A stretch of 64,000 nt of DNA from Candolleomyces eurysporus (lineage: Eukaryota; Basidiomycota; Agaricomycetes; Agaricales; Psathyrellaceae): the NCBI GenBank assembly GCA_027579435.1, contig JANBPK010000770.1:186001-250000 (forward strand). The letters are read 5' to 3'. A program made the translations under genes and the position numbers. Within the stretch, counting starts at the first letter, position 1; the number at the start of each line of letters is the position of its first letter. The notes beneath the pieces were generated by a model. The model saw nothing but the letters and a program-made list of their open reading frames with translations, had not been told where the DNA came from and ran no database searches. Positions 33,674 through 46,227 of this stretch are shown piece after piece.

Positions 33674-34869
33674 CTATGATTGGCCGGAAGGCTTCCACAC
33701 GTTGTCTAGCTGCTGTAGCCCTTCGTACCGTAGGAGACCTCGCCACTCGTTCCGAAGGCCAGCAGAACCTGGCTTGAGTTCCCCCCNGTCCTGCCCGCCG
33801 TCCATCTTCATCGTCAATAACTAATAAGTCCTCGTCGTGAAGCTTCATGACTAGTTGGTGGATGCTTGTATAGGTGTCTTCAGGAGGCAAGTCGGAATGT
33901 GAGGCGTCTCCTTTGAGGGGAGTGAGAGGGGGAACGGGAGGAGAGGGCGGTCGTCGACCACCGGGTGGCAAGACGGTGCCACCGTAGTAGCATACGCCGA
34001 GTGCGAATGCATCGGCAGCAGATGATGATGGGGCGAGGATAATAACGGGGCGTTGGTCTTCAGAAGACGAATGGAGACGATGCAGGAATGCGCAACCCAA
34101 TCGAATTTGTCTTGCAGTCAACTGAGTAGACCCAGCTTCCTCCGGCTCCGACTTGGGTAGTGAGAGTCGCAGAATGCCTTTCTGCTTATCGTCGTCGATG
34201 TTGAGCTCGCCAGGAACCAGACGGACGATGGCGGAATAGCGCTGTTTCAGAGTATCTTCCTCTTCATCGTCAGGCTCCGAATCGCTGCCGCCCTCTGATG
34301 GTTCTCCCTTCCACATCTTACCGCTGAACCCAACAAACACCCTCGACCCACGTCCTATTTCCTGCAAACACAGTGCTTGTTCTTGTCGACTTGCTATCGA
34401 CTGCGGCCGTCGTGCATGGCGACGAGGAAGATGACTGATGTGCGGTTGGAGGGGTCCTGGAGAGGGGTGTCTCACTTGCTTTGAGACAGGACTCGATGAG
34501 GGCGGCACTGGCTGGCGGTCGGCGTCCCTGGAAGGGCTTCGTGCGTTTGAAAGAGCATCCTTGCTCTCGAACCCGCCTTCTGTCTTGTTCGAGTCGAAGC
34601 TATCCGACCGAGCGCGTCTTGGAACGCTAGGGTCGCGTTTCTTTGTTCGACGCGGGAGGTGACTGTGGTGAGGCTCGATAAAACCCTTGCCGCTCATTCT
34701 TGTGGGTACGGCTGGTCGGATTGTGCGAGTCATTGGGATTCCTGGTCGTTTCAGTATCTCCGACAAGGGTGGATCAGACTCTGTCCCTTTCAAAGGGGGN
34801 AGGAGAGACGATGAGAGTGGAAGAGCTGGCTGAAGCAACGCTAGAGAAAGAAGAGTCGAAGTGATCCAT
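33674..34869 (-). CDS. Hypothetical protein, 397 aa, possible phosphatase-fold pseudoenzyme
   Basis: A single exon from ATG 34869 (MDHFDSSFSSVASASSS) to TAG 33674 gives exactly 397 codons plus stop when the Ns at 34800 and 33787 are dropped; kept as bases, both ends fall out of frame. Residues 1-190 are Ser/Arg/Pro-rich (SPRR, RRARSDSF). The folded C-terminal part contains SRVFVGFSGKMW, an acidic loop, KQRYSAIVRLVPGE and RQIRLGCAFLHRL. Next come PVIILAPSSSAADAFALGV, LLVIDDEDG and a C-terminal EWRGLLRYEGLQQLDNVW. The PVIILAPSSS..A...GV segment sits where a dual-specificity phosphatase would carry HCxxxxxR, but Cys and Arg are absent. That comparison is speculative. Confidence 0.75.
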
Positions 34870-36342
34870 GACGAGGTAAAAAGAGAAGCTGCCAGTTTAG
34901 GTCTGGGCACCCTAGATTTTAACTGCGGGCGAAATGAAGCAGGCTGCAACCGGTGGAGTGGAGTTTCCGTCACCTTTCGTGCAAATGGAGATAAGCTCCC
35001 GATGCACCAGTTGCGATGATGAGGATGCGGCGAGGCTACCAGAGCCTCAGTCGGGGGTGTCCAGTAAGGCAGGGGGAGAATCTAAGCAGTGAAGGTGGTG
35101 CGCAACGAGGCTGATCTGCATGAAATTGCGAGGTGCAGGTGATGAAGATGGGAATGTCTGAAAAAGTGTAGGGACGTGCCGATTTTGTAAGCGACCGGCG
35201 AGATTAGATATGTTTTCCGATCACCGACAGTCGTGGACGCCGCTGTTGCCTTCGTCGCGGTCGGATCGGTTGGCCACACTGTGTATACCAAAGGACAATG
35301 GGTTCAATAAAATAAAATAAAAAATCAGAAGAATTTTTACTTCCAATTAGGAAAAAGGACTCACTTGATTCGGCAGAAAACAAATATTTCGATTCCTCCT
35401 GCTAACGGGAGGAATCGCAGGGTCCAAGTCATTGTTGCCACAGAAATCTGATTGTTAGCCATGACAGGTCTCCAGTACGTATTTACGTCCAACATGCTCG
35501 AGCGGCATGGTGGAAGTTTAGTATGGAAGGTGCCTATCCAGTTACCGGTGGGTCGTGGTTGGCACGAGGCGCTGAAGCTGGCGGCTGAATTGCCACACAT
35601 TCCGAGGTGAAACATTCAGTGAATGGGTTATTTTCTGTGTGATCACATTCATCAGAAAGCCCTTACCTAAAAACGAGAACCTACGCAGACAACTTGCAGA
35701 GGGCCACGGAATGAGGAAAAAGCTCTTCGGCCTCGTGTGCTAATTTCCGAATCAATACAGCTTTCTTCAGTCGAACTTGGGAATCACTGCAATCTCTCGG
35801 TGAGCTGAAATCTGTTGTCCCGGGCCCCCGAGGTATGTCGGTTCTTGGGGGGGCTCTTGGCTGGAGCGCATTCTGTCTGTGCTGTCAACTCAAAACCCGT
35901 CTCCAAGCTCTTGCAAATCTGATTATGAATGTCAATATGTTCAAATTTCATTCAAGGCCTTACCTTGTATTCTATTAATACACTAACCGAGTTCACTGTG
36001 CTGGATAGCAGACTATCACCATGACGTGCCAGGCGCTTCGTGTTGGTGCCTTCAGGCGGCGTTTCAAAGTTTCATTTCCCGCCGGCAACGACCGACGATG
36101 AGCACCGAGGCGTGTTCATCGCCTCCAACGACGCCCACGACGTCGAGCTTCACAGTAAAAGCTGTATATTTTCCCTTGACCACCATATACTACCTCGCTT
36201 CATTTGTCGATATCCGGCAACGTAACAGGTTACAGCCGACACTTTACACCAGTACCGCCACAGAGATAGGCGCCGAGGGTACTATATCACCATGAGGAAC
36301 AGGCGTTTTACACCTTGATCACGACGACATCAGTGCCTCATC
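34870..36342. other. Intergenic, no gene seen
   Basis: Between divergent genes (397-aa protein on minus, Hsp70-like on plus). An AT-rich patch at about 35310-35345; no supported frame. Confidence 0.5.
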
Positions 36343-38842
36343 ATGAAGGACCGCGCAGCACATGGCGGGTTCAGCAGGAAGCTGGTCATTGCGTTCGACA
36401 TTGGGACGACATTCAGTGGTATTTCGTACAGGTGAGTGCAGATTCTCCGCCTTAGGGGCCGCAGACCACTCACAGAGGGTCAAACAGTATACTGGACCCT
36501 GGCCATACTCCGAAGATCCAAGGCGTTACAAGGTAAGTGGCTCTCGCTTATACCTAGGGTCTCTGCTTAGACTTGAACAGGTTTCCAGCTCAAGAGCAGA
36601 TCAATGGGTCCTCGAAGATACCGACGGTTCTGTACTATGGTAGCGACGGCAAAGTGCGGGCTGTTGGGGCCGAAGCGATAAGCGAGGGCATCTACGAGCA
36701 GGCTGAGGATGAGGGCTGGGTCAAGGTCGAATGGTACGTCCTCAATTCAATCGAAATACGATGAGAAACGGGGTCTCAAATGCTGTTAGGTTCAAGCTAC
36801 ACCTGCGCCCCCTGAATGACTCGTCTGACGGGTCTATCACTACCCAACTGCCGCCCCTACCTCAAGGCAAAACTGTGATTGGGGTCTACAGCGACTTCAT
36901 GAAATACCTTCACAAGTGCGCAAGGAGCTACATCGAACAAACGCACCCGAACGGCATTGACCTGTGGAAATCTTTGGCGCCTAAGGCTGAATACATTCTC
37001 TCGCATCCAAACGGCTGGGAGGGCTCTCAGCAGAACCAAATGAGGCGGGCTGCCATCACCGCTGGTCTCATACCTGATACCCAAGCTGGACATGACCGGC
37101 TCTTCTTCGTCACTGAAGGAGAGGCCAGTCTTCACTACTCTCTGGAAAACGGTCTCCCTGCTGATTCCATGAAGGTGCGTTCGATCGCCTTCTCTTTCAG
37201 TGTCTCGAAGTAACGTAGAGTACAGCAAGGTGATGGCGTCGTTATTGTCGACGCGGGCGGTGGCACAGTCGACATCAGTGCCTACGCGCAGTCTACTGAA
37301 ACCCCGGCTGGCTCCACGTCTCAAGTGTTCGAGGAGATCGCACCTCCCCAATGCCATTTCCATGGCTCTGTTTTCGTCAGCTTGCACGCTCGCGTTTTCC
37401 TTTCCAGTAAGCAAGACGACTCCTCTATCGATTTAGGCCCTCTTGTCTCACAATGTTGTAGATCTTCTTGCCGAATCTGCATTTATTGACGACCTCGATA
37501 CGATTGTTCGTTGCTTTGACAAGACCACGAAATTGCGTTTCCGGAGCCAGAACGACCCTCAATTCATCAAGTTTGGTTCCACACGCGACAACGAACCTGA
37601 AACCAACATTCGCTATGGCCAGCTCAAACTTTCAGGGTGCGTTGATATTCCGAGATCCGTGTTTTGCTTTTTGGTATTGACAGCGGCTTGCAGGCAGGAT
37701 GTAGCGCAGTTCTTCGAGCCCTCAATCACCTGCGTCGTGAATGCTGTGCGGGAACAGCGCAAAAACGCACACAAGCCGTTCTCGGTCAGTTCACTCTTTT
37801 GTACTGCCTGTCCATCGTCGTATACTAACCTAGTACATATCGTTAACAGCATGTGGTGCTTGTAGGGGGCTTCGCGAGTAGCGACTGGCTGTACGACAAC
37901 GTGAGAGAGCGACTTGGGCCTGATGGATTCAACGTCATTCGACCAGAGAATCACCTGTATGTCGTTCGGAAAAGTCTCTCTGATTACGATCTCACACTTT
38001 GTATTGCCTGCAGGAATAAGGCTGTTGCCGATGGTGCCATGTCGTTTTATATCGACCATTGCGTGAGGACTCGAGTATCCAAATTCACATATGGGCAATT
38101 CTCGAACACCAAGTTTGACCCACACAATGCGGAACATCAGAGGCGTGTTCATGATACGTATGTCTCGCTCTCTGGACAAAAGAACGTCAGGAACAACTTT
38201 AGCATCATCTTGCCGAAGGTAAATAATTTGATAGCATCTTTTGGTCCGCGTTGGGCTGACGCCAACTTGCCAGAACACTCAAGTATCGGAAACGAAAGAA
38301 TTCTCGAAGGATTTCCATATCTCGCGGAAGACGATTGACAAACTCACGACGGCCAACGTTAACGTATGGTGTTATCGCGGGCAGCTTGCCACTCCTCAAT
38401 GGAAGGACGTTGACAGAGGTAATTTCGCTCTCTTGGTCTCAATCTCATGAGGTAGACGTTGACATTTGGTATCCATCTGCGCTAGAAAACTACACGAAGC
38501 TATGCGCGATTGAAGTAGATTTGAGCCATTTGAGATCCATTGCGGATCAGTTCAAGAGGATGGGCCCAGACGGGGCGTATTATCGTCTTCACTACAAACT
38601 GATCCTCCTATTTGGCCTATCTGAATTGAAAGCTGTGTTTTCGTGGAAGGAAAATGTAAGTGATTGGTTCGAAATGCGGACGACTTGGGAGACTGATATC
38701 GATCTCGATATATTAGGGTGCGGAGAAGAGGTGAGCATTTTGAATCGAGCGTCTTGCCCGACTCGTAGACTAATCTGGTTCCCCGCCTAGGTCTCCTGCG
38801 AAGATTATTTACGATCCAGAGGATACTGGTGTTCGTGCTTGA
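36343..38842 (+). CDS. Hsp70-superfamily protein, HSPA12-like, 613 aa
   Basis: An actin-fold ATPase of the divergent Hsp70 group that is greatly expanded in mushrooms. Exons: 36343-36431, 36488-36532, 36581-36733, 36790-37174, 37226-37406, 37462-37636, 37694-37784, 37850-37956, 38014-38218, 38274-38418, 38456-38655, 38717-38730 (14 nt), 38791-38842; all in phase. Phosphate-1 loop DIGTTFSG is at 19-26, phosphate-2 DAGGGTVD at 233-240 and the adenosine motif VVLVGGFASS at 375-384. After the ATPase core the canonical substrate-binding domain is replaced by a short C-terminal region (DVDIWYPSALENYTKL, LKAVFSWKEN). The substrate is unknown. The family is usually cytosolic and no targeting signal is visible. 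Confidence 0.93.
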
Positions 38843-39617
38843 TGAGACTCTACGTCACCCCTCATGAATAGTTAATGGATGTGGGTTTTCTTGGTCGATA
38901 TTCAGATGACTCAGAGCTTACGATTGCTATAGACATTATGCTGCATGTATATCTAGTTGTACAGCCTTCCGGAATCGCTGTTGTAGGAACATTTCACTTT
39001 ATCAATGGTATCACCCTCGCCTCGCCTCGTGGCTTTAATTCTTCCAATCATATCACGGCCATGCCGGCGTCTTTCCATGGTTCTGGTTCTGTCTCCTCGA
39101 GGTTGATTGGAACGGGCTGCCAAGTGAGGTACGACCGGCTGGCTCCCTGGCCTCCAACCAGATAGCCTTTTCCGATAACTTCGCAACATGTCCAATTACC
39201 CCACCCTTACAGTTGTCATCATGATCAACGCATGAGGCGTGGGTGGGCTACATCATCCTCAGTTTTCAAACCCCTTGGATCCCGAAAGGGCCGACACGAG
39301 TTCGTTTTTCTCCATTTTTTCTTCGATTCCATTTTGTTCAGTTCGANTTTTTTGCAGAGCTGTGATGAAGGCTCCGTTCAGGAGTCCATACTCAAGCGTG
39401 TGGCGGCGCTTAGACCATTACGGACCCTGATGGTTTCCGACAGACGGCGGCGTTGACTCTGATGCATTGCAAGGGTCCAACCCCACTATTGAACCTTACC
39501 CGCGCTATATACTTGCGGGGCTAGTTGAGAGTGCAACGAAATGAATAAATTCATTCAAGATGTCGTGGCGTGTATGTGAAACTCTCGTACCCCCCACCTC
39601 CTTTACTTCACCTCATC
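38843..39617. other. Intergenic, no gene seen
   Basis: Contains the N at 39347 beside a T run, and a TATA-like CTATATAC at about 39506 ahead of the F-box gene. Confidence 0.5.
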
Positions 39618-41459
39618 ATGTCTCACTACTCCCTTCCTTTAGGAATCGAGCCCTCCCTCGATCATCTCCTGGTGTCAAACATCGAACCGGAAGATGAGGA
39701 ACTGGATGCAATTCAAGATTTGTTGAAGGAGCCAAAGGCAGAGATGGACGAGTTGGCAGTGCAGATGCTGGAATTGCACAAACTGATGAAGGATTTGGAG
39801 GCTAGAAGGATGAAGCTGCAAGATCGAGTCAAGCCGCTCCAGGCTTTAGTCTCGCCCATCCGTCGACTTCCAGCCGATATCTTGCAAGAAATATTCCTTC
39901 TGTGTCTTCCCGAAGGCCATTTTCCTACTCTCGACCCTCTTCAGGCGCCGTTGGTCCTTACGCATATCTGTCAACGCTGGCGATATGTCGCGAATGACAC
40001 CCGCCGACTGTGGACCGCAATCCATATACCCCTTCCGGTCCTTCGGATACCCTCCTCCCACCGTGGTCCTGGACAACCTGTGCACGCCGCCGAAGATGAG
40101 AAGTACAAGCTGAAAGCCAAGTTCACGAGTGTGGTGGATTCGTTTGTGGGAACAGTGAACGCGTGGATTGGAAGGATAGGGGGGTGCGGATTGTCGTTTT
40201 CCGTCTTCCAAGCGGACTACCAGACCCCCGAAGAAGACGATTGCCTCCGTGCCATCTTCAGTATTCTCCTGCGTCGTTCAAAGCAATGGGAACACGTGGA
40301 CGTGGCTGCTCCGCTGCGGTCAGTCGGGAGACTCGTCGCCATCCGGCCGGAGGACGTGCCATCGATGAGATCGTTGACGGTGTGGTCGACCTCGCGGCAC
40401 TCCTTGCCTCGTCCGACGCCAACGTCGTCGTCCGGTGGATTCCCATTCGTTTTGGGTGGTCAGCCATCCACCCCTCCGGAATTCGTCCTTCCGTTATGGA
40501 GGGAGAGCAAGATTTTCGAAGCTCCCCAACTCGAGTCACTGCGCCTCCTTTGCCTCGACGAACCGCTCCCGTTGATGCCGATCGACTGGTCCAAGTTGAC
40601 GTCTCTCGTCATCGAAAAACAAGGAACCCTCGCTCATCTTGGATTCTTGCCGAACGATATCGTTATCGACATCCCAGTGTTGGCGGGCGTATTGCGAAGA
40701 TGCACTCGTTTGGAACGAGCCCGCGTAGCTCTGACTCCTGGAGCCTCCGAGCCGCTGAACAACCACGAAACCCTCTCCACCCCAATCCACCTTCCCAACC
40801 TCACTTCCTTTGCCTTCTTCGAGGACAGGTCGTCCTCTGCGAGCTTCTTTAGGATCCTCGAGGCTCCTTGCTTGCGGAAGTTTGAGTTTCATACGCTGAG
40901 GAAGCCTGGGCCGGATAGTGGTCACAATAATTCCTCTTCGCCGCTAATCCCCTTCCTTCGCCGACACGGGCAGAAGATCGATGAGTTCGTGGTGGATACC
41001 CAATACATGGTTCCTTCGGATAGAGCAGCGTGTTGGGAGCTACTGCCCGGGCTGAAGAAGCTCTGTCTCTTTCCGAGCACGTTCTCGAGTGTTCGATATC
41101 CTGGGGACGAGCAAGGGTTGCTGCCGTTCACCAATTGCGATCTGCAGCAGCTTGGGATGGTTATGGAGGGTCAGGGTACTCTCTCCGCGGGGAGACAAAT
41201 GTTGCTACCTCAGCTGAGGAGCTTGGAATGCCGAACGTTGTCGACCCTTTCAGATAGTGGCCTTTTGAAGTTTGTGAAGGTGCGGGAGGGCTTGGGATTG
41301 CAACGAGTTTGTGTGGCGTACGAGAAGGATTGGGAAGACCCGGTGGATAATCTCGAGGGCGAGATTCGTGACATGAGGCAGAGGGTCGAACTGGTGTTGG
41401 AGAAGAGGTGCAGACCGAGATTTGTTCAGCCTCGTTTGGGCCTTCCAATGAGGGATTAG
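39618..41459 (+). CDS. F-box-like protein with N-terminal coiled coil, 613 aa
   Basis: One exon. The start is ATG 39618 (MSHYSLPLGIEPSLD); upstream in-frame codons lack ATG. Residues about 25-80 form a charged coiled coil (LEARRMKLQDRVKPLQ). It leads directly into an F-box-like motif at about 82-130 (PIRRLPADILQEIFLLCLP, APLVLTHICQRWRYVA). The rest is leucine-rich and likely forms an irregular LRR-type substrate-recognition domain, as in hundreds of mushroom paralogues. The F-box would bind Skp1 in an SCF ubiquitin ligase; the target is unknown. The gene has no intron, unlike most neighbours. Confidence 0.88.
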   Translation: MSHYSLPLGIEPSLDHLLVSNIEPEDEELDAIQDLLKEPKAEMDELAVQMLELHKLMKDLEARRMKLQDRVKPLQALVSPIRRLPADILQEIFLLCLPEGHFPTLDPLQAPLVLTHICQRWRYVANDTRRLWTAIHIPLPVLRIPSSHRGPGQPVHAAEDEKYKLKAKFTSVVDSFVGTVNAWIGRIGGCGLSFSVFQADYQTPEEDDCLRAIFSILLRRSKQWEHVDVAAPLRSVGRLVAIRPEDVPSMRSLTVWSTSRHSLPRPTPTSSSGGFPFVLGGQPSTPPEFVLPLWRESKIFEAPQLESLRLLCLDEPLPLMPIDWSKLTSLVIEKQGTLAHLGFLPNDIVIDIPVLAGVLRRCTRLERARVALTPGASEPLNNHETLSTPIHLPNLTSFAFFEDRSSSASFFRILEAPCLRKFEFHTLRKPGPDSGHNNSSSPLIPFLRRHGQKIDEFVVDTQYMVPSDRAACWELLPGLKKLCLFPSTFSSVRYPGDEQGLLPFTNCDLQQLGMVMEGQGTLSAGRQMLLPQLRSLECRTLSTLSDSGLLKFVKVREGLGLQRVCVAYEKDWEDPVDNLEGEIRDMRQRVELVLEKRCRPRFVQPRLGLPMRD

Positions 41460-41942
41460 GATGAGATGCTGTTGACGGCGGACAACCCACTTTACTTCTT
41501 CCTTCCTTCGTACCTCTTTTCTTCTTCTGTTTCCCATCCTATTTTCGGGAAGTTCACGTATTTTTAGCCTTCATTCAAATAGCTCCTTTGCTGTGTGTCG
41601 TGGGTGTGACAAGGAGAGTTTTCCCATCACCGCCCGGCATCAGTCATATTCAGTGAATCAACCGGAAATGTCACGATGCAGCAACGCCCCTGAAAAGTAG
41701 CCGATTGTCAATACGCTGCCATGTTGCCGACAGCGCCCAAAACAAGATTTGTTTGCTTATCCTCGGTCGCGTCCACGACTGTGGGCACACCCTCACTGTC
41801 TTTTCCCTTTATCTTCTCCACACTCCTTTACCCCCTTCCCCGATTCCTTTGAACGCCCCCTCCCGAATTCTGGAAAAATTCAGGAGCGGGCCCTTACCCT
41901 TGTGTGAACTGGCCTAAAGAGGTCCCAATACTATTCGTCAGA
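41460..41942. other. Intergenic, promoter side of the bestrophin gene
   Basis: CT-rich tract (about 41770-41870) immediately upstream, typical of fungal promoters; no gene seen. Confidence 0.5.
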
Positions 41943-44391
41943 ATGGCTACCGCAAAGCGGTCCTCAACGGGCAATCATCCTTTGCTTCCTTCCTCTCGGC
42001 CCAGCTCCGCGTCGTTTGAACCAATTCCTCAGGTTCCAACCTACACCTTGATAACGTGGACATTTGGACGGGGCTCAGTGGTTTGTCTTTCTCTTTGTCT
42101 TTGGCGTCGAATGTCGCGCTCATGGATTGTGCCTATTAGATATGGCGAATTTGGCCCGCCGTGCTTTTACATACCCTGTTCGCTGCCGGTCAGTCTTTCT
42201 ACTTGCGCTTCTTTGGCCATTCCTGACGATGGACCCCAGCCGTTGTCACACTCTCTGTCCAGGATATCGTGCACTTGGAGATTCCAAACATCATGTTGAC
42301 AGTGCTTGGTTCGTTCAGACTATCTAGTGAAGAGACAGAGTTCTAAAGGGTCGGACAGGTGTTGTCATCGGTTTCGTTATTTCATACCGTGCTATGTCTG
42401 GGTTCGTCCTGTTTCTTCTTATCCGGCGCGTGAAAGCTCACTTCGTCTTTCAGATATGAACGGTACTGGCTGGGAAGAGGCTACTGGTCTGACATTGTCC
42501 GCAATTCGAGGACACTGAGCCGCTTGATTTGGTTCCACGTTCCCGCCCGTCTTTCCCCCAAGACACCAGAAGAGGTTCAGTCCGGTCAACCCCAACGTTC
42601 AGCGCAGGAGGTGAACAAAGTCATGGCCGAGAAGAGGATGGCATTGGACCTTATTTACGGGTGCGTAGTGTCTCTACGCTTTCCCCCGGCGTGTTCTGAC
42701 CGCCACTATGCAGCTTTGCTTTGGCAGTCAAGCACCACTTGCGAGGGGAAACAGGGATCTATTACGAGGACCTGTATCCCTTGGTTAGACCCCTTCATGA
42801 CGTGAGTTCCACTTTGGCCTTTGATGTTCTTGCTTCTGAGCAGATATCAGCACGAACACACTGCAGATGATGATCAGATCCATGCCTCCACATCGGCCCT
42901 TCCCTCTCCCCGACGTGGCCATCGTATCACCACCAAAGTCAGCGCAGCTCAATCTGGCATCCCATCCGCCGTTTCGGAAGCCCCACCTTCACCTCAGATT
43001 TTCGCACCCCAGCCTTTCTTGCCTCAACAGTTCGTGCCCACACCGGCGGATGATAGAAACCCAATCATCCCACCGATCAACGCCTATGGAACTTTCGACG
43101 GTTCGACGGTTGTTTCGAGGAACCTTCGCAGGACGGGTTCCCCTGAATCCCATGTATCAAGCATCTCGAGCGTCAGCCGTCCTCTGTTGCCATCTTCTCA
43201 GCCACCGGCAGAAAGTGTGAGGAATAAGGTTTCCCGGGATTTGATACCTTTTGCTATGGTTTGGAATCACTTCAAGCATAAGCTTGGGTTCCATGGACAG
43301 GATGAGACCATTTGCGCTGAGAGTGAGGTACGGCGTTGGTCGTCTCTTAGTCTATTAGTTTCTGACCCTCGTTTTATCGTCCATAGGTCTCTCGAGATGA
43401 TGATCCATATGCCGTCAAGAGGCGCTGGGCGGGGCCTGTTCAAGCTGGTCCATTGCACATGAAGCAGCATCCCAAGGTGGCCGGCCACGGAGAGAACCTG
43501 CCTGTGGAAATTCTGCGTTGCTTGAGCGAGTGGTTTAGCGTTTTGGAAGATCGCAATGTCGTCCCTGGTTCGCTTCTTCTACTTCCCTCACCGTGTGCCA
43601 ACGTTGACATGGTATGTCGTAACTGCAGGTACGAGCATGGGATCAATCATTGGCACACTCGCTGCCTTTGAGGATTCTTTAACTGGTAGGCTTGCCTGAA
43701 GTCTTCGACGCTGTCCTTGGTGCTGACGTGATATTCCTAGGTCTGGAACGTATCCTGACAACTCCCCTGCCTTTGTACGTACCGCTGGCTTCTTTTCTCT
43801 GATCGTGAGGTATATTGACGGGCTGTTTCAGTGTTTACTCCGTTCACATCAGGCAGTAAGTCGGCCTGTTCCTTTTGCACCTGGGTCTCTAAATTGACTG
43901 ACTACTCCCTAGCACTGTTTGGGTGTACCTCTTCTTCCTACCGCTCCAACTGGTTAGCCAATTCGGGTATTACACCATTCCTGGCGTAGCCATTGCTGCA
44001 TTCATTTATCTCGGGTTCGTCGCTGCTGGCGAAGAGATCGAACAGCCATTCGGTATGTCCTCTGCCCTTGACTTGTGGATCATCGTTTTCTGATTCGCTG
44101 TTCGTACCCAGGCTATGACGACGTAAGATTCCCGCTTCGCTCTTTTCTTTGGAGCCCTGTCATGCTGACCTGCGATCTTTCTAGAACGATTTGGATCTCG
44201 ACCTCTTCTGCAAGGCTATCATCGGCGTTGATATCAACCACTTGAAGTCTTCACCAGCGCTCAATGCCCATTTGGGACCCTTGCACGAAAATCCGACAGT
44301 AGTTCATCGTCGTTCGTTGACTCTCAACGAGATGTCGAATAGGCCGGATAACCATGGGCTTGACCAGAATGTAACGTTGGGTCCTGTCTAG
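41943..44391 (+). CDS. Bestrophin-family chloride channel, 574 aa
   Basis: Bestrophins are pentameric anion channels of eukaryotic and bacterial membranes. Exons: 41943-42080, 42140-42188, 42240-42308, 42359-42401, 42454-42660, 42714-42801, 42851-43327, 43387-43567, 43629-43685, 43741-43774, 43832-43855, 43913-44052, 44112-44122, 44185-44391; all in phase. After a short N-terminus, the first TM region reads IWPAVLLHTLFAAAVVTLSV. The conserved LGVVIGFVISYRAMSGYERYW is at about 85-105, the family hallmark. Later TM segments include VWVYLFFLPLQLVSQFG and VAIAAFIYLGFVAAGEEIEQP. The acidic calcium-clasp-like tail motif GYDDNDLDLD is at 503-512. A ~100-residue Pro/Ser-rich insertion (exon 7) lies in the cytoplasmic region. 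Subcellular site unknown. Confidence 0.95.
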
Positions 44392-44745
44392 GATTAGTGC
44401 ACATTTCCTAAACTCCTTGACTATCCCATCCGCTTTTCTATTTACATCATTGGATTCGAAGACATTGTTATCTATAACTTGCACAGCTTTCGTTTATAAA
44501 TTATTAGAACGCTTTCGATGTAATTTATCTGTCGTTGGGAACGAAACAACCCTAGAGACTGAGGGGTCGGGTTTCGAGCCAGACGGAGTTGAGCTAAGCA
44601 ATCGTATACGAGAATAACTGGGTAAGTGCGTACTAGTACATACTGCAGAAGAGGAGAATATGAGAAGTAACCCCGATACAACAAAATGAAAAAAGCAAGC
44701 AGGTTACAAAGATGAGGAGAGTGTATCTCTAGTAGAAAGGCACCG

Positions 44746-46227
44746 CTAGAAGATAACGCAGTCGTCCGTTTGCGGCATACTTAGACGGGCTTCGAGACGC
44801 CCTCGAAGCTTTTCATCGGCTGCGATGTACGGATTACCTCTGCAAACAAATAGATGTCGTTAGCTCTTTCACCCTCGCCAAGAACACAGAAAGATGGTGG
44901 AGAGATGGACGACTTACGCGTATTGTAGAGTAGCCGCTGAAGGACTGTCCTCTAGGCATACCACAGCTTGGTACCCTCTACTGCCCGCCTCCAGTCGTTG
45001 TCGGCAGGGGATTCGAATGATGAGCGGTTGGCGCCCTTTCTCAGCCTTCGCTCCAGCCTGAGGATTGGGAATACCCAGAGTAGTTTGGAAGAACGATGAC
45101 ATTGACTGTGCAGTGGTCGGCGATGATGCCGGCGGACTCATGGGTGGTGGTGGTGGTAGTGGTGTTGCCGGCATCAAGGAAAGCGGCTCAGGAATGACAA
45201 GACGCGAATCAACCCAGGTAGGAGGACTATTATCTTGTAGAGCCAGGGTAACCGTCCAAGAGCCCTCTCTGGGTCCAAGGCCGCAGTTATCTCCTCTAGA
45301 AATGGCGAATGTCAGCTTCCACATCCGACCTGAGCAAGAGGAGGTTTGTCTGTCAGCAAGAAGAGTTGAGCTCGAGAGGGGAGAAAGGGGGGCTTACAGC
45401 GAGCGATGAACTCCAGGACAATCTCTTGAGTGACCATCATCCTCTTCTGGAAGTGGGGTATCACGAAGTGGACCACAAAATCTCCTTCTTCAGCCGGCAA
45501 TTCTTCAACTTCGATCTCGTCGTGGGGTAGAGTCACCCCAAGGAGCATCTGATCTGAACCAGAGACGGTGGCGAACTCCGGAGACATCCGCAGTCTCTGG
45601 AACAAGCGTTGGTCAGAGGTGATCAAGCAAGCGTGTCGTATATCCATGATGGTTTTCCGATTGAGAGGTGTTGCATGGGACAGAAGGGCAATCAACAAAT
45701 CGGGTATCTGGCTATCCTCCTTCAGCTCCTCGTCCGGTCTCCGTTTGACAATAGCCCAATATAAGGGGGTGTGGTTCTCGATTGACTTTTCTTGCAGAAT
45801 CGTGGAGAGTGAGAGGGAATGGGCCTCGCATGCTGCGGCGCAGCTTTGAAGGATCCCGGCTGGTGCTGAAGAATCCGAATGGTGCTCGCGAACGAGATCT
45901 CGAACGAGCCCAAGCACTGTGCATCGCACGTCCTTCTCTGTTCGAGTAGCAATGAAGTTGAACCAACCACCCTTCGTATTGCATGGTGTGCACACAGTTG
46001 AAGAGCTTCCGGCACTTCGACTACTAGATGCATAGGGACTGCGAGGATATACNGGGGGACGAGCCTGAGGGTGAGCGGAGGGACGGCTTTGCATCCCTGG
46101 CAGGAGGGGGCGCTGACGCAGTTGCTGTTGGCCGATAGTTTGGGGATGAAATCGTGTCATACGAAGGAGGTGAATCGAGCGGTGTTGGGTCGTCCGGAAG
46201 GGGTAGCTTGTGATTGTCAACAATCAT
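44746..46227 (-). CDS. Hypothetical protein, 444 aa, possible ankyrin-like segment
   Basis: Exons 46227-45398, 45329-44918 and 44839-44746 (minus) join in phase to 444 codons if the N at 46053 is dropped. The start is ATG 46227 (MIVDNHKLPLPDDPTPLDSP). Residues 1-85 are Pro/Ser-rich and disordered with a PPSY motif. Residues about 85-200 are helical, with SILQEKSIENHTPLYWAIVKR resembling a degenerate ankyrin repeat (TPLYWA). The C-terminal half is beta-rich (MWKLTFAISRG, SWTVTLALQD) with a Pro-run loop. It ends SMPQTDDCVIF. No catalytic residues recognised; a protein-protein interaction role is inference. Confidence 0.8.
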
